The notes: generated by a model not told the origin, from the letters alone. DNA of 64,000 bases from Bacteroidales bacterium (GCA_003150235.1 QAMW01000019.1:9840-73839); one strand, 5' to 3'; shown: positions 1 through 9,922, numbered from the stretch's first letter. Translations and numbers: made by a program.

Positions 1-226
1 GCTCGGGGCAAATGCCGAAATCACCAGGTTCAAGGGACTTGGCGAAATATCGCCTGAAGAATTTCGCGAGTTCATAGGACCGAATATAAGGCTTGACCGG
101 GTGACACTCAGAAAAGAAGATGCAGTAGGCGAGCTGCTGGAATTTTATATGGGCAAAAACACGGTCGAACGCCAGAACTTTATTATTGATAATCTCGTAG
201 TAGAAGATGACTCAGAAATCTCTTGA
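1..226 (+). CDS. parE: DNA topoisomerase IV subunit B, C-terminal end (partial)
   Basis: The window opens inside this gene; the last ~75 codons are visible from base 2 to the TGA at 224-226. The fragment has the GyrB/ParE C-terminal signature RFKGLGEISPEEF, then the terminal stretch ending FYMGKNTVERQNFIIDNL, which matches the Bacteroidetes type IIA topoisomerase B subunit. The protein is the ATPase subunit that decatenates chromosomes together with ParC. ParE rather than GyrB is inferred from the end sequence and from the neighbours (coaD then an S41 protease), an order I recall from Bacteroides. Its last 20 bases overlap the start of coaD, suggesting coupled translation. Confidence 0.85.
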   Translation, partial: LGANAEITRFKGLGEISPEEFREFIGPNIRLDRVTLRKEDAVGELLEFYMGKNTVERQNFIIDNLVVEDDSEIS

Positions 227-677
227 ACGTATAGCCGTCTATCCCGGAACATTTGACCCGTTCACAATCGGGCATAAGTCAATCGTGGAACGCGGGTTGA
301 AGATATTCGACAAAATAATAATCGCAGTCGGCATAAATGATGCCAAACGCTGCTACAAACCCACGGAAGACCGTGTGCGCCACATAAAGAAAGTGATGGC
401 GGATGAACCACGCGTGGAGGTGGTAAGTTATGACGGACTCACCGTCGACATCGCCCGCGCTCACAATGCCGGATTCATACTGCGCGGTGTCAGAACTGTT
501 GCCGACTATGAATATGAGCGTAATCTCGCATACGCCAACCGCCGTATCTCCGGCATAGAGACTGTGCTGCTCTACACTCTCCCCGAACTGCAGTATGTAA
601 GTTCGACCATGGTACGCGACCTCGACCGTTGCGGATATGACATAAGCCAGTTTGTACCTGATTCCGACTCAATATAA
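207..677 (+). CDS. coaD: Phosphopantetheine adenylyltransferase
   Basis: Transfers AMP from ATP to 4'-phosphopantetheine, giving dephospho-CoA, the penultimate step of CoA synthesis in the cytosol. The 156-residue length is normal. The N-terminal nucleotidyltransferase signature PGTFDPFTIGH is at residues 13-23 and the second nucleotide-binding motif YVSSTMVRDL lies near the C terminus, replacing the usual ISSTxVR. The ATG at 207 lies inside parE (20-base overlap) and gives the canonical distance to the TIGH motif, so the start is secure. The S41 protease follows after 19 bases, probably in one transcript. Confidence 0.95.
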   Translation: MTQKSLERIAVYPGTFDPFTIGHKSIVERGLKIFDKIIIAVGINDAKRCYKPTEDRVRHIKKVMADEPRVEVVSYDGLTVDIARAHNAGFILRGVRTVADYEYERNLAYANRRISGIETVLLYTLPELQYVSSTMVRDLDRCGYDISQFVPDSDSI

Positions 678-696
678 TCCCACTAACTGAAACCAC

Positions 697-2289
697 ATGA
701 AACGATTTATATATACGTTAACTTTTGTCCTAATGGCAATTATTGCCTTCCGTGCGGCAGGATTTGAACTCACCCCTGACCGCAAGCTGCAATATGCCGA
801 AGGCATAATCTCCACATACTATGTCGAGCCTGTCGACCGTGACACCATTGTAGACGAAGCGATAAAAGCGATGCTCAAGACACTCGACCCACACTCTGTC
901 TACTCAACCCCCGAAGAGACACGCGAACTTAACGAACCGCTCCTCGGCAACTTCAGCGGCGTAGGCATACAGTTCAACATGACTACCGACACCCTGTATG
1001 TGATACAGACCGTTGCCGGAGGTCCGTCGGAGAAAGTAGGCATACTGCCGGGAGACAGAATCATGGAGGTTAACGATACTCTCATAGCCGGCGTAAAGAT
1101 GAAAAACACAGATGTGATGAAACGTCTCCGCGGGCCGAAAGGGTCGACGGTCAATGTAAAGGTACTCCGTAATGGCGTGGACAATCTCATTGACTTTTGC
1201 ATAACACGCGACGACATACCCATCTATAGTATCGACGCTGCGTATATGGCTGACCCACATACAGGATATATCAGAATTTCGCAATTTGCCGAAAAGACCC
1301 CCAAGGAATTTGGTGAGGCGATCGAGAAACTACGCCGTCAAGGCATGAAGAATCTCATCATCGACCTTCAGGACAATGGCGGAGGCTACCTTAATGCAGC
1401 ACAGGAACTCGCCAATCATTTTCTGAAAAAAGGTGACCTGATAGTTTATACAGAAGCACCGCGCTCACCGAGTTTCAAATATATCGCCGAGAAAGACGGC
1501 GACTTCACCGACGGCAGGGTTGTAGTGCTTGTAAACAATTACTCAGCTTCGGCAAGCGAGATTCTCTCCGGTGCCCTCCAGGACCATGACCGTGGCGCCA
1601 TCGTAGGAAGACGCACCTTCGGAAAAGGTCTCGTGCAACGCCCCTTCCCATTTCCCGATGGTTCCATGATACGCCTTACCGTGTCGAAGTACTACACACC
1701 GTCAGGCAGATGCATCCAGAAGCCATACGTAAAGGGCAATCTCGACGACTATCAGAGCGACATGAAACACCGCTTTGAATCAGGCGAGTTCATGCACTCC
1801 GATTCAATCCACTTCCCCGACTCTCTGAAATATCAGACATTGAAAACCCATCGCCCGGTTTATGGCGGGGGAGGAATCATGCCCGACCGCTTCGTGCCGC
1901 TCGATACCACATGGTACACCCCTTATTACCGCGACGTTCTTGCAAAGGGAGTTATCTACCAGTGGGTATTGCAATATCTCGACGCACATCGCAAGGAACT
2001 GAAAAAAGAGTATCCTACTGAAGAGCGATTTGCTGAAAAGTTTGAAGTGTCACCCGAAATGATGCAACAGGTCATCGACCGCGCCACCAAGGCGGAGATA
2101 GAGTTTAATGAAGAACAATATGCCAAAAGCGGCGAATATATGCGGTCACTGCTGAAAGCGTTACTCGCCCGCGATTTATATGAAAACGGTTCTTATTTCC
2201 GTATAATGAATAAACTCAATCCCATATATAATGAAGGATTGCGTCTTATCAACCAACCGAAAGAATACAACGAATTACTGAATCGATGA
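697..2289 (+). CDS. S41 family C-terminal processing peptidase (CtpA/Prc type)
   Basis: Exported serine endopeptidase expected to act in the periplasm on C termini of envelope proteins. Residues 1-22 form a signal peptide/anchor; a PDZ domain follows at about 85-170. The protease core carries SASASEI with predicted nucleophile Ser285 and, 25 residues on, Lys310 in TFGKGLVQ, the Ser-Lys dyad spacing of E. coli Prc. The C-terminal ~130 residues are helical and charged. Its stop overlaps the hflX start by 4 bases (ATGA), so the two are likely co-translated. Substrate is unknown. A second, different S41 protease lies at 21825-23456. Confidence 0.92.
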   Translation: MKRFIYTLTFVLMAIIAFRAAGFELTPDRKLQYAEGIISTYYVEPVDRDTIVDEAIKAMLKTLDPHSVYSTPEETRELNEPLLGNFSGVGIQFNMTTDTLYVIQTVAGGPSEKVGILPGDRIMEVNDTLIAGVKMKNTDVMKRLRGPKGSTVNVKVLRNGVDNLIDFCITRDDIPIYSIDAAYMADPHTGYIRISQFAEKTPKEFGEAIEKLRRQGMKNLIIDLQDNGGGYLNAAQELANHFLKKGDLIVYTEAPRSPSFKYIAEKDGDFTDGRVVVLVNNYSASASEILSGALQDHDRGAIVGRRTFGKGLVQRPFPFPDGSMIRLTVSKYYTPSGRCIQKPYVKGNLDDYQSDMKHRFESGEFMHSDSIHFPDSLKYQTLKTHRPVYGGGGIMPDRFVPLDTTWYTPYYRDVLAKGVIYQWVLQYLDAHRKELKKEYPTEERFAEKFEVSPEMMQQVIDRATKAEIEFNEEQYAKSGEYMRSLLKALLARDLYENGSYFRIMNKLNPIYNEGLRLINQPKEYNELLNR

Positions 2290-3530
2290 AAGAAAACATC
2301 ATAAGCAAGGAGACATCGGAAAAGACCGTACTGGTCGGTCTTATCACTCCACAGCAGAATGAAGCCAAAGCCAATGAATATCTTGACGAGCTTGAATTTC
2401 TTGCTGACACCGCCGGTGCCGTCACCGAGAAGAAATTCCTGCAACGTGTCGACTACCCCAATCCGCGCACTTTTGTAGGGAAAGGGAAACTCGATGAGAT
2501 AAAGGAATATGTCGAAAACAATGACATAGGGCTTGTAATATTTGATGATGACCTCTCCACGAAACAGGTGGCAAACCTTGAACGCGAGCTTCAGGTAAAA
2601 ATCCTTGACCGCACAAGCCTCATCCTTGACATCTTCGCAAAACGCGCACAGACTGCCAATGCGAAGACCCAGGTCGAACTTGCGCAATACCAGTATCTCC
2701 TCCCTCGGCTTACCCGCATGTGGACTCACCTTGAACGACAGCGCGGAGGTATAGGTATGCGTGGTCCCGGTGAGACACAGATAGAGACCGACCGACGTAT
2801 CATCCTTGACAAGATATCACGCCTCAAAGCCGAGCTTGAGAGTATTGACAAACAAAAATCGATACAGCGCAAAAACCGTGGCAAGCTTACCCGCGTGGCA
2901 CTTGTAGGCTACACCAATGTGGGAAAATCCACATTGATGAACCTTCTAAGCAAAAGCGACGTGTTTGCCGAAAACAAGCTCTTCGCCACTCTCGACACTA
3001 CTGTCCGCAAGGTGATAATCGACAACCTGCCATTTCTCCTGACCGATACGGTAGGTTTCATACGCAAACTTCCCACCCATCTCGTCAATTCCTTCAAATC
3101 GACCCTTGACGAGGTAAGAGATGCCGACATACTTGTACATGTGGTCGACATAAGCCATCCTCAGTTTGAAGAGCAGATCGAGATTGTCGAGAAGACCCTT
3201 AATGAGATTTGCGGTGACAATAAGGAGCAGAAACATATCGTCGTGTTCAACAAGATTGACGCATTCACATACAAGCCAAAGGATGCCGATGACCTGACTC
3301 CGGCGACAAAAGAAAACATATCGCTCGATGAACTGAAAGCGACATGGATGGCGAAAATGAACGATAACTGCGTGTTTATATCGGCAAAGGAACAGATTAA
3401 CATCGATGAACTCAAGGCTCTCATTTATGAGAAAGCTAAGGAAGTCCACATCACACGATTCCCCTACAACGATTTCCTATTCCAAAAATACGATGAGGAA
3501 GACAGTGCGACTCCTGACAATACAAAATAA
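2286..3530 (+). CDS. hflX: GTPase HflX
   Basis: Ribosome-associated GTPase that splits stalled or stress-damaged 70S particles. At 414 residues it has the N-terminal HflX domain, a GMRGPGETQ-type linker and the G domain: G1 GYTNVGKS at 208-215, G3 DTVGF at 254-258 and G4 NKID at 322-325. All nucleotide-binding residues look intact. The ATG overlaps the stop of the S41 protease gene by 4 bases. The C-terminal tail is short and acidic. Confidence 0.95.
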   Translation: MKENIISKETSEKTVLVGLITPQQNEAKANEYLDELEFLADTAGAVTEKKFLQRVDYPNPRTFVGKGKLDEIKEYVENNDIGLVIFDDDLSTKQVANLERELQVKILDRTSLILDIFAKRAQTANAKTQVELAQYQYLLPRLTRMWTHLERQRGGIGMRGPGETQIETDRRIILDKISRLKAELESIDKQKSIQRKNRGKLTRVALVGYTNVGKSTLMNLLSKSDVFAENKLFATLDTTVRKVIIDNLPFLLTDTVGFIRKLPTHLVNSFKSTLDEVRDADILVHVVDISHPQFEEQIEIVEKTLNEICGDNKEQKHIVVFNKIDAFTYKPKDADDLTPATKENISLDELKATWMAKMNDNCVFISAKEQINIDELKALIYEKAKEVHITRFPYNDFLFQKYDEEDSATPDNTK

Positions 3531-3550
3531 CCTTCATGCAACCAATCACT

Positions 3551-5539
3551 ATGAACTACCGGGCAATAACTCCTGAAGAAATAGCCACGATGCAACGCAA
3601 CGGCTGTCGGGCTTCTGACTGGAATAACGTGAAAGTAAAGGACGGATTCAACCCCAAATGCTATGTAAGGGTGAATTTTTCCGGTGACATATATCTCGGT
3701 GTGACTGACGAACCGGTCATCGGTACAGCGGGATTCATCGCACAGTCGGGCATCTACGACGCCACTCTGCAAAACTGTTCAGTCGGCGATAATGTACATA
3801 TCTCGCATGTAGCAGAGTGTATCATGAACTATAGCATCGACAATCATGCTTATATCTCAAATGTCGGTTCTGTGATATGTACGGGATCGCGCTCATTTGG
3901 CAACGGCACCGTGGTCAACGTACTTGACGAAACCGGAGGAAGAAGTGTGCCGATATATGACGGACTCACCGCCCAGATAGCTTACCTCATAGCAATGTAC
4001 CGCCACAATCTCCCTCTTGTAGAACGGCTTAAAGAGATGGTGACAGCGTATGCCGCAACAAAGAAAAAGGCGACAGGCTTCATCGGTAAATACGCAAAAC
4101 TGACAAATGTAGGTTCGGTGACCGATGTGAATTTTGAAAGAGAGTCATACGCTAACGGCACCTCCCTGCTATGGGATGGCACGGTCGGGCAAAAAGCCTT
4201 TGTAGGCCCCGATGTCATTGCCGAACATTTTATTCTCGCCTCCGAAGCAAGACTGGATAAGAGTGCTATTGTAAAAAATGTATTTATCGGACAGGCAAGC
4301 ACCGTTAGCAACGGTTTTGTTGCTCATGACTCCCTGATATTCAGCAACTGCGCGCTTGAATGTGGAGAGGCTGCGGCTATATTTGCAGGTCCCCATACAG
4401 TATCCATGCACAAATCCACGCTCCTTATCGGCGGCATGTTTTCATTTTTCAATGCCGGCTCGGGCACAAACCAAAGCAATCATCTATATAAGACAGGCCC
4501 GGTACATCAGGGCATAATGGCGCGCGGTAGCAAGACCGGAAGCAACACCTACGTGATGTGGCCCGCACGGTTCGGCTACTTCTCACTGATTACGGGCAGC
4601 CATTACAGTCATCCCGACACATCAGACCTTCCTTATTCGTATGTAGTTGCCGATGGCAAAGACACACTTGTCATACCGGGAGCCAACCTTCCGACCGCAG
4701 GCACCATACGCGATATAATGAAATGGGAAGATCGCGATGCCCGAAGCAAGGATTTGCCTCGACTCGACATCATCAACTACAATGCACTCAATCCCGTCAC
4801 TACTTCTCTCATGTACAATGCCATCAATTTTCTTAACGAATATGAGCGCACTCCTGAAATCGCGGCTACACGCAATATCACGCTCAAAGACTCAGCTGTA
4901 GGCAGAGGACGACAAATGTACGCTCTCGGAGTGGATTATTTCATGGGCACGGCGGTAGTGAAGAAAGTGCTCTCACTGAAACTTGACAAAAATATCCCGT
5001 TGTCCCAACAGCTCAAGCCGGAAGTGACTGCCGACGTATCGGAGTGGATAGACATGGCAGGAATGATTGTACCGAAATCGGAAGTCGAGCGTATATGTGG
5101 CTTGGTCATTGACGGTGGCATAACGTCACTTGACAAGCTTGCGGAAGCTCTTTCCGAAGTCAGCAGCCGATATTACAAACTGACTTGGAATTTTGTCGTT
5201 GACAACTTTAATAACTGCTACAGCCAGCCAATAGAGGATGTCTCGGCACAGGATCTTGAGGCAATCATACAGCGTTGGACTGAAACAGTGTCAGCTCTCG
5301 ACCGCATGAGAAAAGCCGATGCTTTAAAAGATTTCAGCGCCAAAGCAATGACAGGATATGGCATTGACGGCGACAGGGAATGCCAACGTGCCGACTTTGA
5401 CGCGGTACATGGCGAGGCTGACGATTCTGCCCCGGTACAAGCGATACACACCCATTACGCCGAGGCTATTCAAAACGGATTTGCCGCTGTACGCCATCTG
5501 GAGAAACTAATTAAATTAACTCAGGAAACAAAAAGTTAA
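3551..5539 (+). CDS. DUF4954 family protein
   Basis: Large cytoplasmic protein of the Bacteroidetes family DUF4954 with no established function. The start MNYRAITPEEIATM matches family members I recall, so ATG 3551 is preferred over the ATG at 3536, which adds five residues. The N-terminal ~350 residues read as a left-handed beta-helix, with repeated short hydrophobic hexapeptide-like turns such as those in acyl- and sugar-nucleotide transferases. The second half is helical. No signal peptide. A nucleotide-sugar or acyltransferase role is only an analogy to the helix fold. It follows hflX by 20 bases and may end that operon. Confidence 0.8.
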   Translation: MNYRAITPEEIATMQRNGCRASDWNNVKVKDGFNPKCYVRVNFSGDIYLGVTDEPVIGTAGFIAQSGIYDATLQNCSVGDNVHISHVAECIMNYSIDNHAYISNVGSVICTGSRSFGNGTVVNVLDETGGRSVPIYDGLTAQIAYLIAMYRHNLPLVERLKEMVTAYAATKKKATGFIGKYAKLTNVGSVTDVNFERESYANGTSLLWDGTVGQKAFVGPDVIAEHFILASEARLDKSAIVKNVFIGQASTVSNGFVAHDSLIFSNCALECGEAAAIFAGPHTVSMHKSTLLIGGMFSFFNAGSGTNQSNHLYKTGPVHQGIMARGSKTGSNTYVMWPARFGYFSLITGSHYSHPDTSDLPYSYVVADGKDTLVIPGANLPTAGTIRDIMKWEDRDARSKDLPRLDIINYNALNPVTTSLMYNAINFLNEYERTPEIAATRNITLKDSAVGRGRQMYALGVDYFMGTAVVKKVLSLKLDKNIPLSQQLKPEVTADVSEWIDMAGMIVPKSEVERICGLVIDGGITSLDKLAEALSEVSSRYYKLTWNFVVDNFNNCYSQPIEDVSAQDLEAIIQRWTETVSALDRMRKADALKDFSAKAMTGYGIDGDRECQRADFDAVHGEADDSAPVQAIHTHYAEAIQNGFAAVRHLEKLIKLTQETKS

Positions 5540-5542
5540 ATA

Positions 5543-5580
5543 CATTTATCCCGATAAATGATATTTTAATATTATATTTG
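5543..5580 (+). promoter_or_regulatory. Palindrome and TATATTTG promoter box before the thioredoxin-fold gene
   Basis: Bases 5543-5560 form an exact 8+2+8 inverted repeat (CATTTATC / GATAAATG), a possible weak terminator of the upstream operon or an operator. Bases 5573-5580 read TATATTTG, matching the Bacteroidetes -7 consensus TAnnTTTG, about 30 bases before the ATG at 5610. Confidence 0.5.
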
Positions 5581-5609
5581 CACACACAACAAAAAGGCTA
5601 CTAATTATT

Positions 5610-6701
5610 ATGAGGAATTTACTTATCATATCACTTGCTTCTGCCGGATTAATGTTTTTCTCCTGCAATTCTGAAAAAAAATGGAATCTTGACGGAAACA
5701 TTGAGAACGCCTCTAAGACGACGCTATTCGTTCAGGCATCCGACAACGGAAGATGGTACACTCTTGATACCATAATGACCAACGATAACGGCGATTTCAA
5801 TTACAGCCGTATTGCTGCAGGTTATCCTGACATATACCGTCTTACTCTTGGAGAAAAAAGCATATATTTCCCCATTGACAGCACGGAGACAGTATCCGTG
5901 ACAGCCAATGCCGATAACTTTGACACAGATTATACCATCTCCGGCTCAACAGCTGCCGACATGCTGATGGCTGTAGACAGACGCATCCGTGAGGCTGCTT
6001 CAGAAAAAGGCTATGCGGCTCTACCGGGCGACTCTCTGCTCAAACGTGAACTGGGAGGGATGATTATCGGCGACCCTGCCGGAATAGTGTCATACTATAT
6101 TATCAACAAGCAGATAAACGGCAGACGCATATTCAATCCCGACAACCGCCGTGACAACAAGGTGATAGGCGCCGTGGCAAACGCTTTTGACCAGTATCGA
6201 CCCACCGACCCGCGCACACGTTACCTGCGCGCGCTGTATCTCGCACATCGTCCGTCAGTGCGCAGCACCGAGACCCTGGACACAGTTCATGCTACTGAGA
6301 TAGGATTCTTCGACATCGCCCTTACCGATAATACCGGTGCGACCCACACCCTCTCCGATGTCGTTGACCGCAACAAGGTTGTCGTGCTCAACTTCACGGC
6401 ATATCTCGCCGACTGGTCGCCCGCATACAATCTTGAACTCGCCAAGGCTTACGAGAAATATCATAACAGCGGTCTTGAGATATACCAGGTAGGACTCGAT
6501 GAAGATGAGTTCCAATGGAAACAGTCGGCAAAAAATCTCCCGTGGATTACCGTTTACAATCCGTCAACAACAGGAGCCGACCTGTTGATGAAATACAATG
6601 TGCAGGCATTACCCGCCACATTCATCATCGCCAACGGTGAACTCGCCAAGCGCGTGACCGATGTAACGGCAATAAGCAGCGACATCGCAGCCCATCTCTA
6701 A
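5610..6701 (+). CDS. DUF4369/TlpA-like thioredoxin-fold lipoprotein lacking CXXC
   Basis: Predicted lipoprotein: hydrophobic signal ending MFFSC with Cys19 as lipid-attachment site. Residues ~25-130 resemble the DUF4369 beta domain that precedes TlpA/AhpC-TSA domains in Bacteroidetes. Residues ~230-360 have the thioredoxin fold, including a late LPATFII cis-proline motif. The active-site position, normally WCxxC, reads W269-S-P-A-Y273, so both cysteines are missing and disulfide exchange by this motif is not possible. A binding or scaffold role is inferred. It precedes three glycosyltransferase genes by 8 bases, so it may share their transcript. Confidence 0.75.
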   Translation: MRNLLIISLASAGLMFFSCNSEKKWNLDGNIENASKTTLFVQASDNGRWYTLDTIMTNDNGDFNYSRIAAGYPDIYRLTLGEKSIYFPIDSTETVSVTANADNFDTDYTISGSTAADMLMAVDRRIREAASEKGYAALPGDSLLKRELGGMIIGDPAGIVSYYIINKQINGRRIFNPDNRRDNKVIGAVANAFDQYRPTDPRTRYLRALYLAHRPSVRSTETLDTVHATEIGFFDIALTDNTGATHTLSDVVDRNKVVVLNFTAYLADWSPAYNLELAKAYEKYHNSGLEIYQVGLDEDEFQWKQSAKNLPWITVYNPSTTGADLLMKYNVQALPATFIIANGELAKRVTDVTAISSDIAAHL

Positions 6702-6709
6702 ACGCCGAC

Positions 6710-7975
6710 ATGCCACGCAACGTCTTGCTCATAACCACTGCTTTCCCTTCGGAATCAGTCACTGAAGAAGTATTCGTGACGCCTGATGTGGAAGCTCTGA
6801 GTCGTGAGTTTGACCGCGTTATAATCGCGCCGTTATTATTAAAAGGTAATGCAAAAAAAATAAATATCCCTAACGTAACGGTCGACTATACAATTGCCCG
6901 TCATATCTTTACCCGCTTTAAGCCAAGTAAACTTCCTTATTTGTTCTCTCCGTATGTAATTAGCAAATATCGGAAGATTGCTAAAGAGAGCCGGTCATTC
7001 AAGCAATTCTTAGATAAAAGCATCTACTGCCTGAATGTAGCCATTCACCACAAAATGCTTGAGCAGATAACACGTCGCCACAATCTTGACCAGAAATCAA
7101 CGGTCTACTATACTTTCTGGTTTGATTACGCCACGGCAGCCCTTTCGCTCATGCCATCATGCGTGTACGTAAGCCGTGCACATGGATATGATGTCTACGA
7201 TACCAGATACGGCAAGTATCGTCTCGGTCCTGTCAGGGATTATACATTGTCCCACATCAAGGCTCTTTATCCGGTATCCCGTGCCGGACTGGAATACCTT
7301 GACAATCTATATCCCGGACATCGCGAAAAAATGCACTTGCGACTACTCGGCTCAGAGAAAAAAGATAAGGATTTCATAACACGTTGCCACACGGCGCAAG
7401 ACAAAGCAATCACAATACTTTCGACAGCGCGGGTATCGCCGGAAAAAAGGGTGCTTAAAAATCTTGATTTCGTAAAAAATCTCGCGTCAGCCCGTAAGGA
7501 CATCGCGGTAAAATGGATACACGTGGGCGACGGGCCTCAGATGGAGGAGCTCCGCCGACAAAGTACTACCGGTTCGTTACCCTCCAATCTTAAAATTGAG
7601 CTGCTCGGTAATCTTCCCAATGATGAAATTCACCGTATTTACCACGAAGAGATTATAGACTGGACATTGCTATTAAGCGAGTCGGAAGGCACACCTATCG
7701 CCATCTGCGAGTCTTTTTCTTACGGTGTCCCTGTGATTGCAACAATGGTAGGAGGAGTGCCTGACATGTTTACTTCCGGCACCGGCGTACTTATCGCCCC
7801 GGTTGCATCGTCAGAAGATATTGTAAAAGCGGTGACTCCGTATATAAATGATTACAATACCTTCTTACAGATGAAAGCGGCAGCCCACGGGCGATGGAAG
7901 GATAAATTCAACAGTTCGGAGCTGCGACAAAAATTTGCAAAAGAACTTGCTGCATTAATAGATTCCCGGTCATGA
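6710..7975 (+). CDS. Glycosyltransferase family 4 (GT-B)
   Basis: 421-residue GT-B enzyme, no signal peptide. The C-terminal half carries the GT4 retaining motif ESEGTPIAICESFSYGVPVI, with the E-x7-E pair that binds the nucleotide-sugar donor, followed by GGVPDMF. The N-terminal half has RAHGYDVYD, typical of acceptor-side domains. It probably adds a sugar to a surface polysaccharide or glycolipid at the inner face of the membrane; donor and acceptor cannot be read. The stop overlaps the next glycosyltransferase by 4 bases, which implies a coupled three-enzyme set. Confidence 0.88.
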   Translation: MPRNVLLITTAFPSESVTEEVFVTPDVEALSREFDRVIIAPLLLKGNAKKINIPNVTVDYTIARHIFTRFKPSKLPYLFSPYVISKYRKIAKESRSFKQFLDKSIYCLNVAIHHKMLEQITRRHNLDQKSTVYYTFWFDYATAALSLMPSCVYVSRAHGYDVYDTRYGKYRLGPVRDYTLSHIKALYPVSRAGLEYLDNLYPGHREKMHLRLLGSEKKDKDFITRCHTAQDKAITILSTARVSPEKRVLKNLDFVKNLASARKDIAVKWIHVGDGPQMEELRRQSTTGSLPSNLKIELLGNLPNDEIHRIYHEEIIDWTLLLSESEGTPIAICESFSYGVPVIATMVGGVPDMFTSGTGVLIAPVASSEDIVKAVTPYINDYNTFLQMKAAAHGRWKDKFNSSELRQKFAKELAALIDSRS

Positions 7976-8991
7976 CTCAAACAACCCCCAAAGTATCGGT
8001 CATAGTCCTTACATATAATCAGGAAAAACTGATAGGACGCACACTCGACTCCATCCTTGCGCAGAAGTGCGATTTTCCATTTGAGATAATCGTAGGCGAA
8101 GACTGTTCTACCGATGGCACTCTTGCTGTGTGCCGTGACTATGAGGCACGTTACCCTGATAAAATACGCCTTTTTGCAAATAATCCAAACAAGGGATTGC
8201 TTGACAATTATTATGACTGCATTCTGCTGGCACGTGGCGAGTATCTTGCCGACTGCGGAGGCGATGATTTTTGGATTGACCCGTGTAAACTTCAGAAAGA
8301 AGCCCACATTCTCGACTCTGACACGGATATAACAATCGTACATACTGCATGGCAATATTATGATGAGCCGACCGGCATGACCCGACCCTCTCGGTCAGAA
8401 GCGTACCATGGCAAGCATCTCAAGCCGGTGTCGGAAAAAGGGGAATTATTTCTGCCGATACTCAATGATACCCACGGACCGCTCATCCATCTCTGCACCG
8501 CCATGTTCCGCCACGACGCACTCATGCGATGCTACAACGCCGACACCCGGCTGTTCCGCGACAAGCAATTTATGTGTGAGGATTTACAGATTACGTCTTC
8601 CCTGTCACGCGACGGGAAAGTAGCATATATTCCTGATGTCACGCTATCCTACAGTGTCGGTAAGCCGTCGGTGATGTCGCGCGGCAACATGGAGAAGACT
8701 TTCCGTTTTTACATGTCGACCATCAAACTACTGCACTATATACAGGAACAGAACGACATACCCAACGCGTCACTTGCCACACAGTATTCCGACCGTCTCC
8801 ACTTTATCATGACCCAGGCATTCCGACTCCGCAACCGCGAGATGAGAGATGAAGTCATGGAATGGTATAAACGGACCGATACTCACCTCAAGGTCAAAAC
8901 ACGCGTTTTGCAGCTATTGTCAACCAATGACTATGCATGGAAACTCTCATTAAAGATGTTGAATTTTTTTAACCCTGCGCACCATGAATAG
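7972..8991 (+). CDS. Glycosyltransferase family 2 (GT-A), first
   Basis: 339-residue inverting GT-A enzyme. It begins VSVIVLTYNQEKLIGRTLDSI, the standard GT2 N terminus; the donor-binding EDCSTDGT and the metal-binding GGDDFW (DxD-like) follow at about residues 43-50 and 95-105. The middle, with W-, H- and D-rich segments, matches the branch often seen in capsule and glycan clusters. No membrane segment. It overlaps its neighbours by 4 and 8 bases, so all three transferases should be made together. Confidence 0.9.
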   Translation: MTQTTPKVSVIVLTYNQEKLIGRTLDSILAQKCDFPFEIIVGEDCSTDGTLAVCRDYEARYPDKIRLFANNPNKGLLDNYYDCILLARGEYLADCGGDDFWIDPCKLQKEAHILDSDTDITIVHTAWQYYDEPTGMTRPSRSEAYHGKHLKPVSEKGELFLPILNDTHGPLIHLCTAMFRHDALMRCYNADTRLFRDKQFMCEDLQITSSLSRDGKVAYIPDVTLSYSVGKPSVMSRGNMEKTFRFYMSTIKLLHYIQEQNDIPNASLATQYSDRLHFIMTQAFRLRNREMRDEVMEWYKRTDTHLKVKTRVLQLLSTNDYAWKLSLKMLNFFNPAHHE

Positions 8992-9922
8992 CACACGACC
9001 CGACATATCTATAATCGTGCCGGTATTCAACCGCAGCACAATAGTCACTGACACGCTCGATTCCATAGCTGCACAGACCGAGCGACCACTTGCCCTGATT
9101 ATCGTCGACAACAATTCTACCGACGACAGCCTTGCGGTGGTTACCAAATGGGCTGTGCGTCATGAATCACCCGATTTTTCCGTCACGGTATTAAGCGAAA
9201 CGACACCCGGCGCCCCTGCGGCACGTAACAAAGGGTTTGAATCGGTCACCACTCCTTACGTGATGTTTTTTGATTCCGACGACATCATGTCACCTAATCA
9301 TGTAAAAGATTTTGCCGATACCTTCCGCGCCGACCCGCAGCTTGACATTGCGGGACGCGACATCGTTTCCATCGAACTTGACGGGACAAAGAAAATCCAC
9401 CGTTTCGCTGACCGCGACATGATGTTCCGCCACGCGTTCAACGCCATCTTGTCAACCCAGCGCTATGCCGTGAAATCATCGTTCCTCCGTGAAGCAGGCA
9501 GCTGGAATCCCGGCGCTCTCGCATGGAACGACTTTGAACTCGGTTTCCGCTTGCTTGTCAAGCATCCGAAATGCAAAAAAATAGACGATACAGTTTCCGT
9601 GACGATGCGCCGTCTTTCAGAGTCGATAACCGGTACATCATATTCTGACACTCCACTGAAATGGGAACATTCTCTCGATCTCGTGGCAGATACCCTTTCC
9701 AACGCCGGTTACCCTGACGACGCAATCGAACTGCGTCGCGTCGTGCTTGCGGCAATATATTCCCGCGAGGGTTCTCCGGAAGGGAAGCGTCTGCTTGGCG
9801 AGGTCATGGCACGGCAGAAAAGTGCATCGCGGAGAGCACTCTACAGCGTTGCCTATCACTATACCCGCAAAGGAGGGAGAGGCATACACATATTGCTCAG
9901 ACCGTTTATGAATTTTTTTTAA
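8984..9922 (+). CDS. Glycosyltransferase family 2 (GT-A), second
   Basis: 312-residue GT2 enzyme with N terminus ISIIVPVFNRSTIVTDTLDSI, donor-binding VDNNSTDDS and metal-binding FFDSDD. It differs clearly from the preceding GT2 and is not a recent duplicate. There is no flippase, polymerase or sugar-nucleotide synthesis gene alongside, so this three-gene set is either a small glycan-modification operon or relies on genes elsewhere. It ends 50 bases before the greA promoter. Confidence 0.88.
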   Translation: MNSTRPDISIIVPVFNRSTIVTDTLDSIAAQTERPLALIIVDNNSTDDSLAVVTKWAVRHESPDFSVTVLSETTPGAPAARNKGFESVTTPYVMFFDSDDIMSPNHVKDFADTFRADPQLDIAGRDIVSIELDGTKKIHRFADRDMMFRHAFNAILSTQRYAVKSSFLREAGSWNPGALAWNDFELGFRLLVKHPKCKKIDDTVSVTMRRLSESITGTSYSDTPLKWEHSLDLVADTLSNAGYPDDAIELRRVVLAAIYSREGSPEGKRLLGEVMARQKSASRRALYSVAYHYTRKGGRGIHILLRPFMNFF

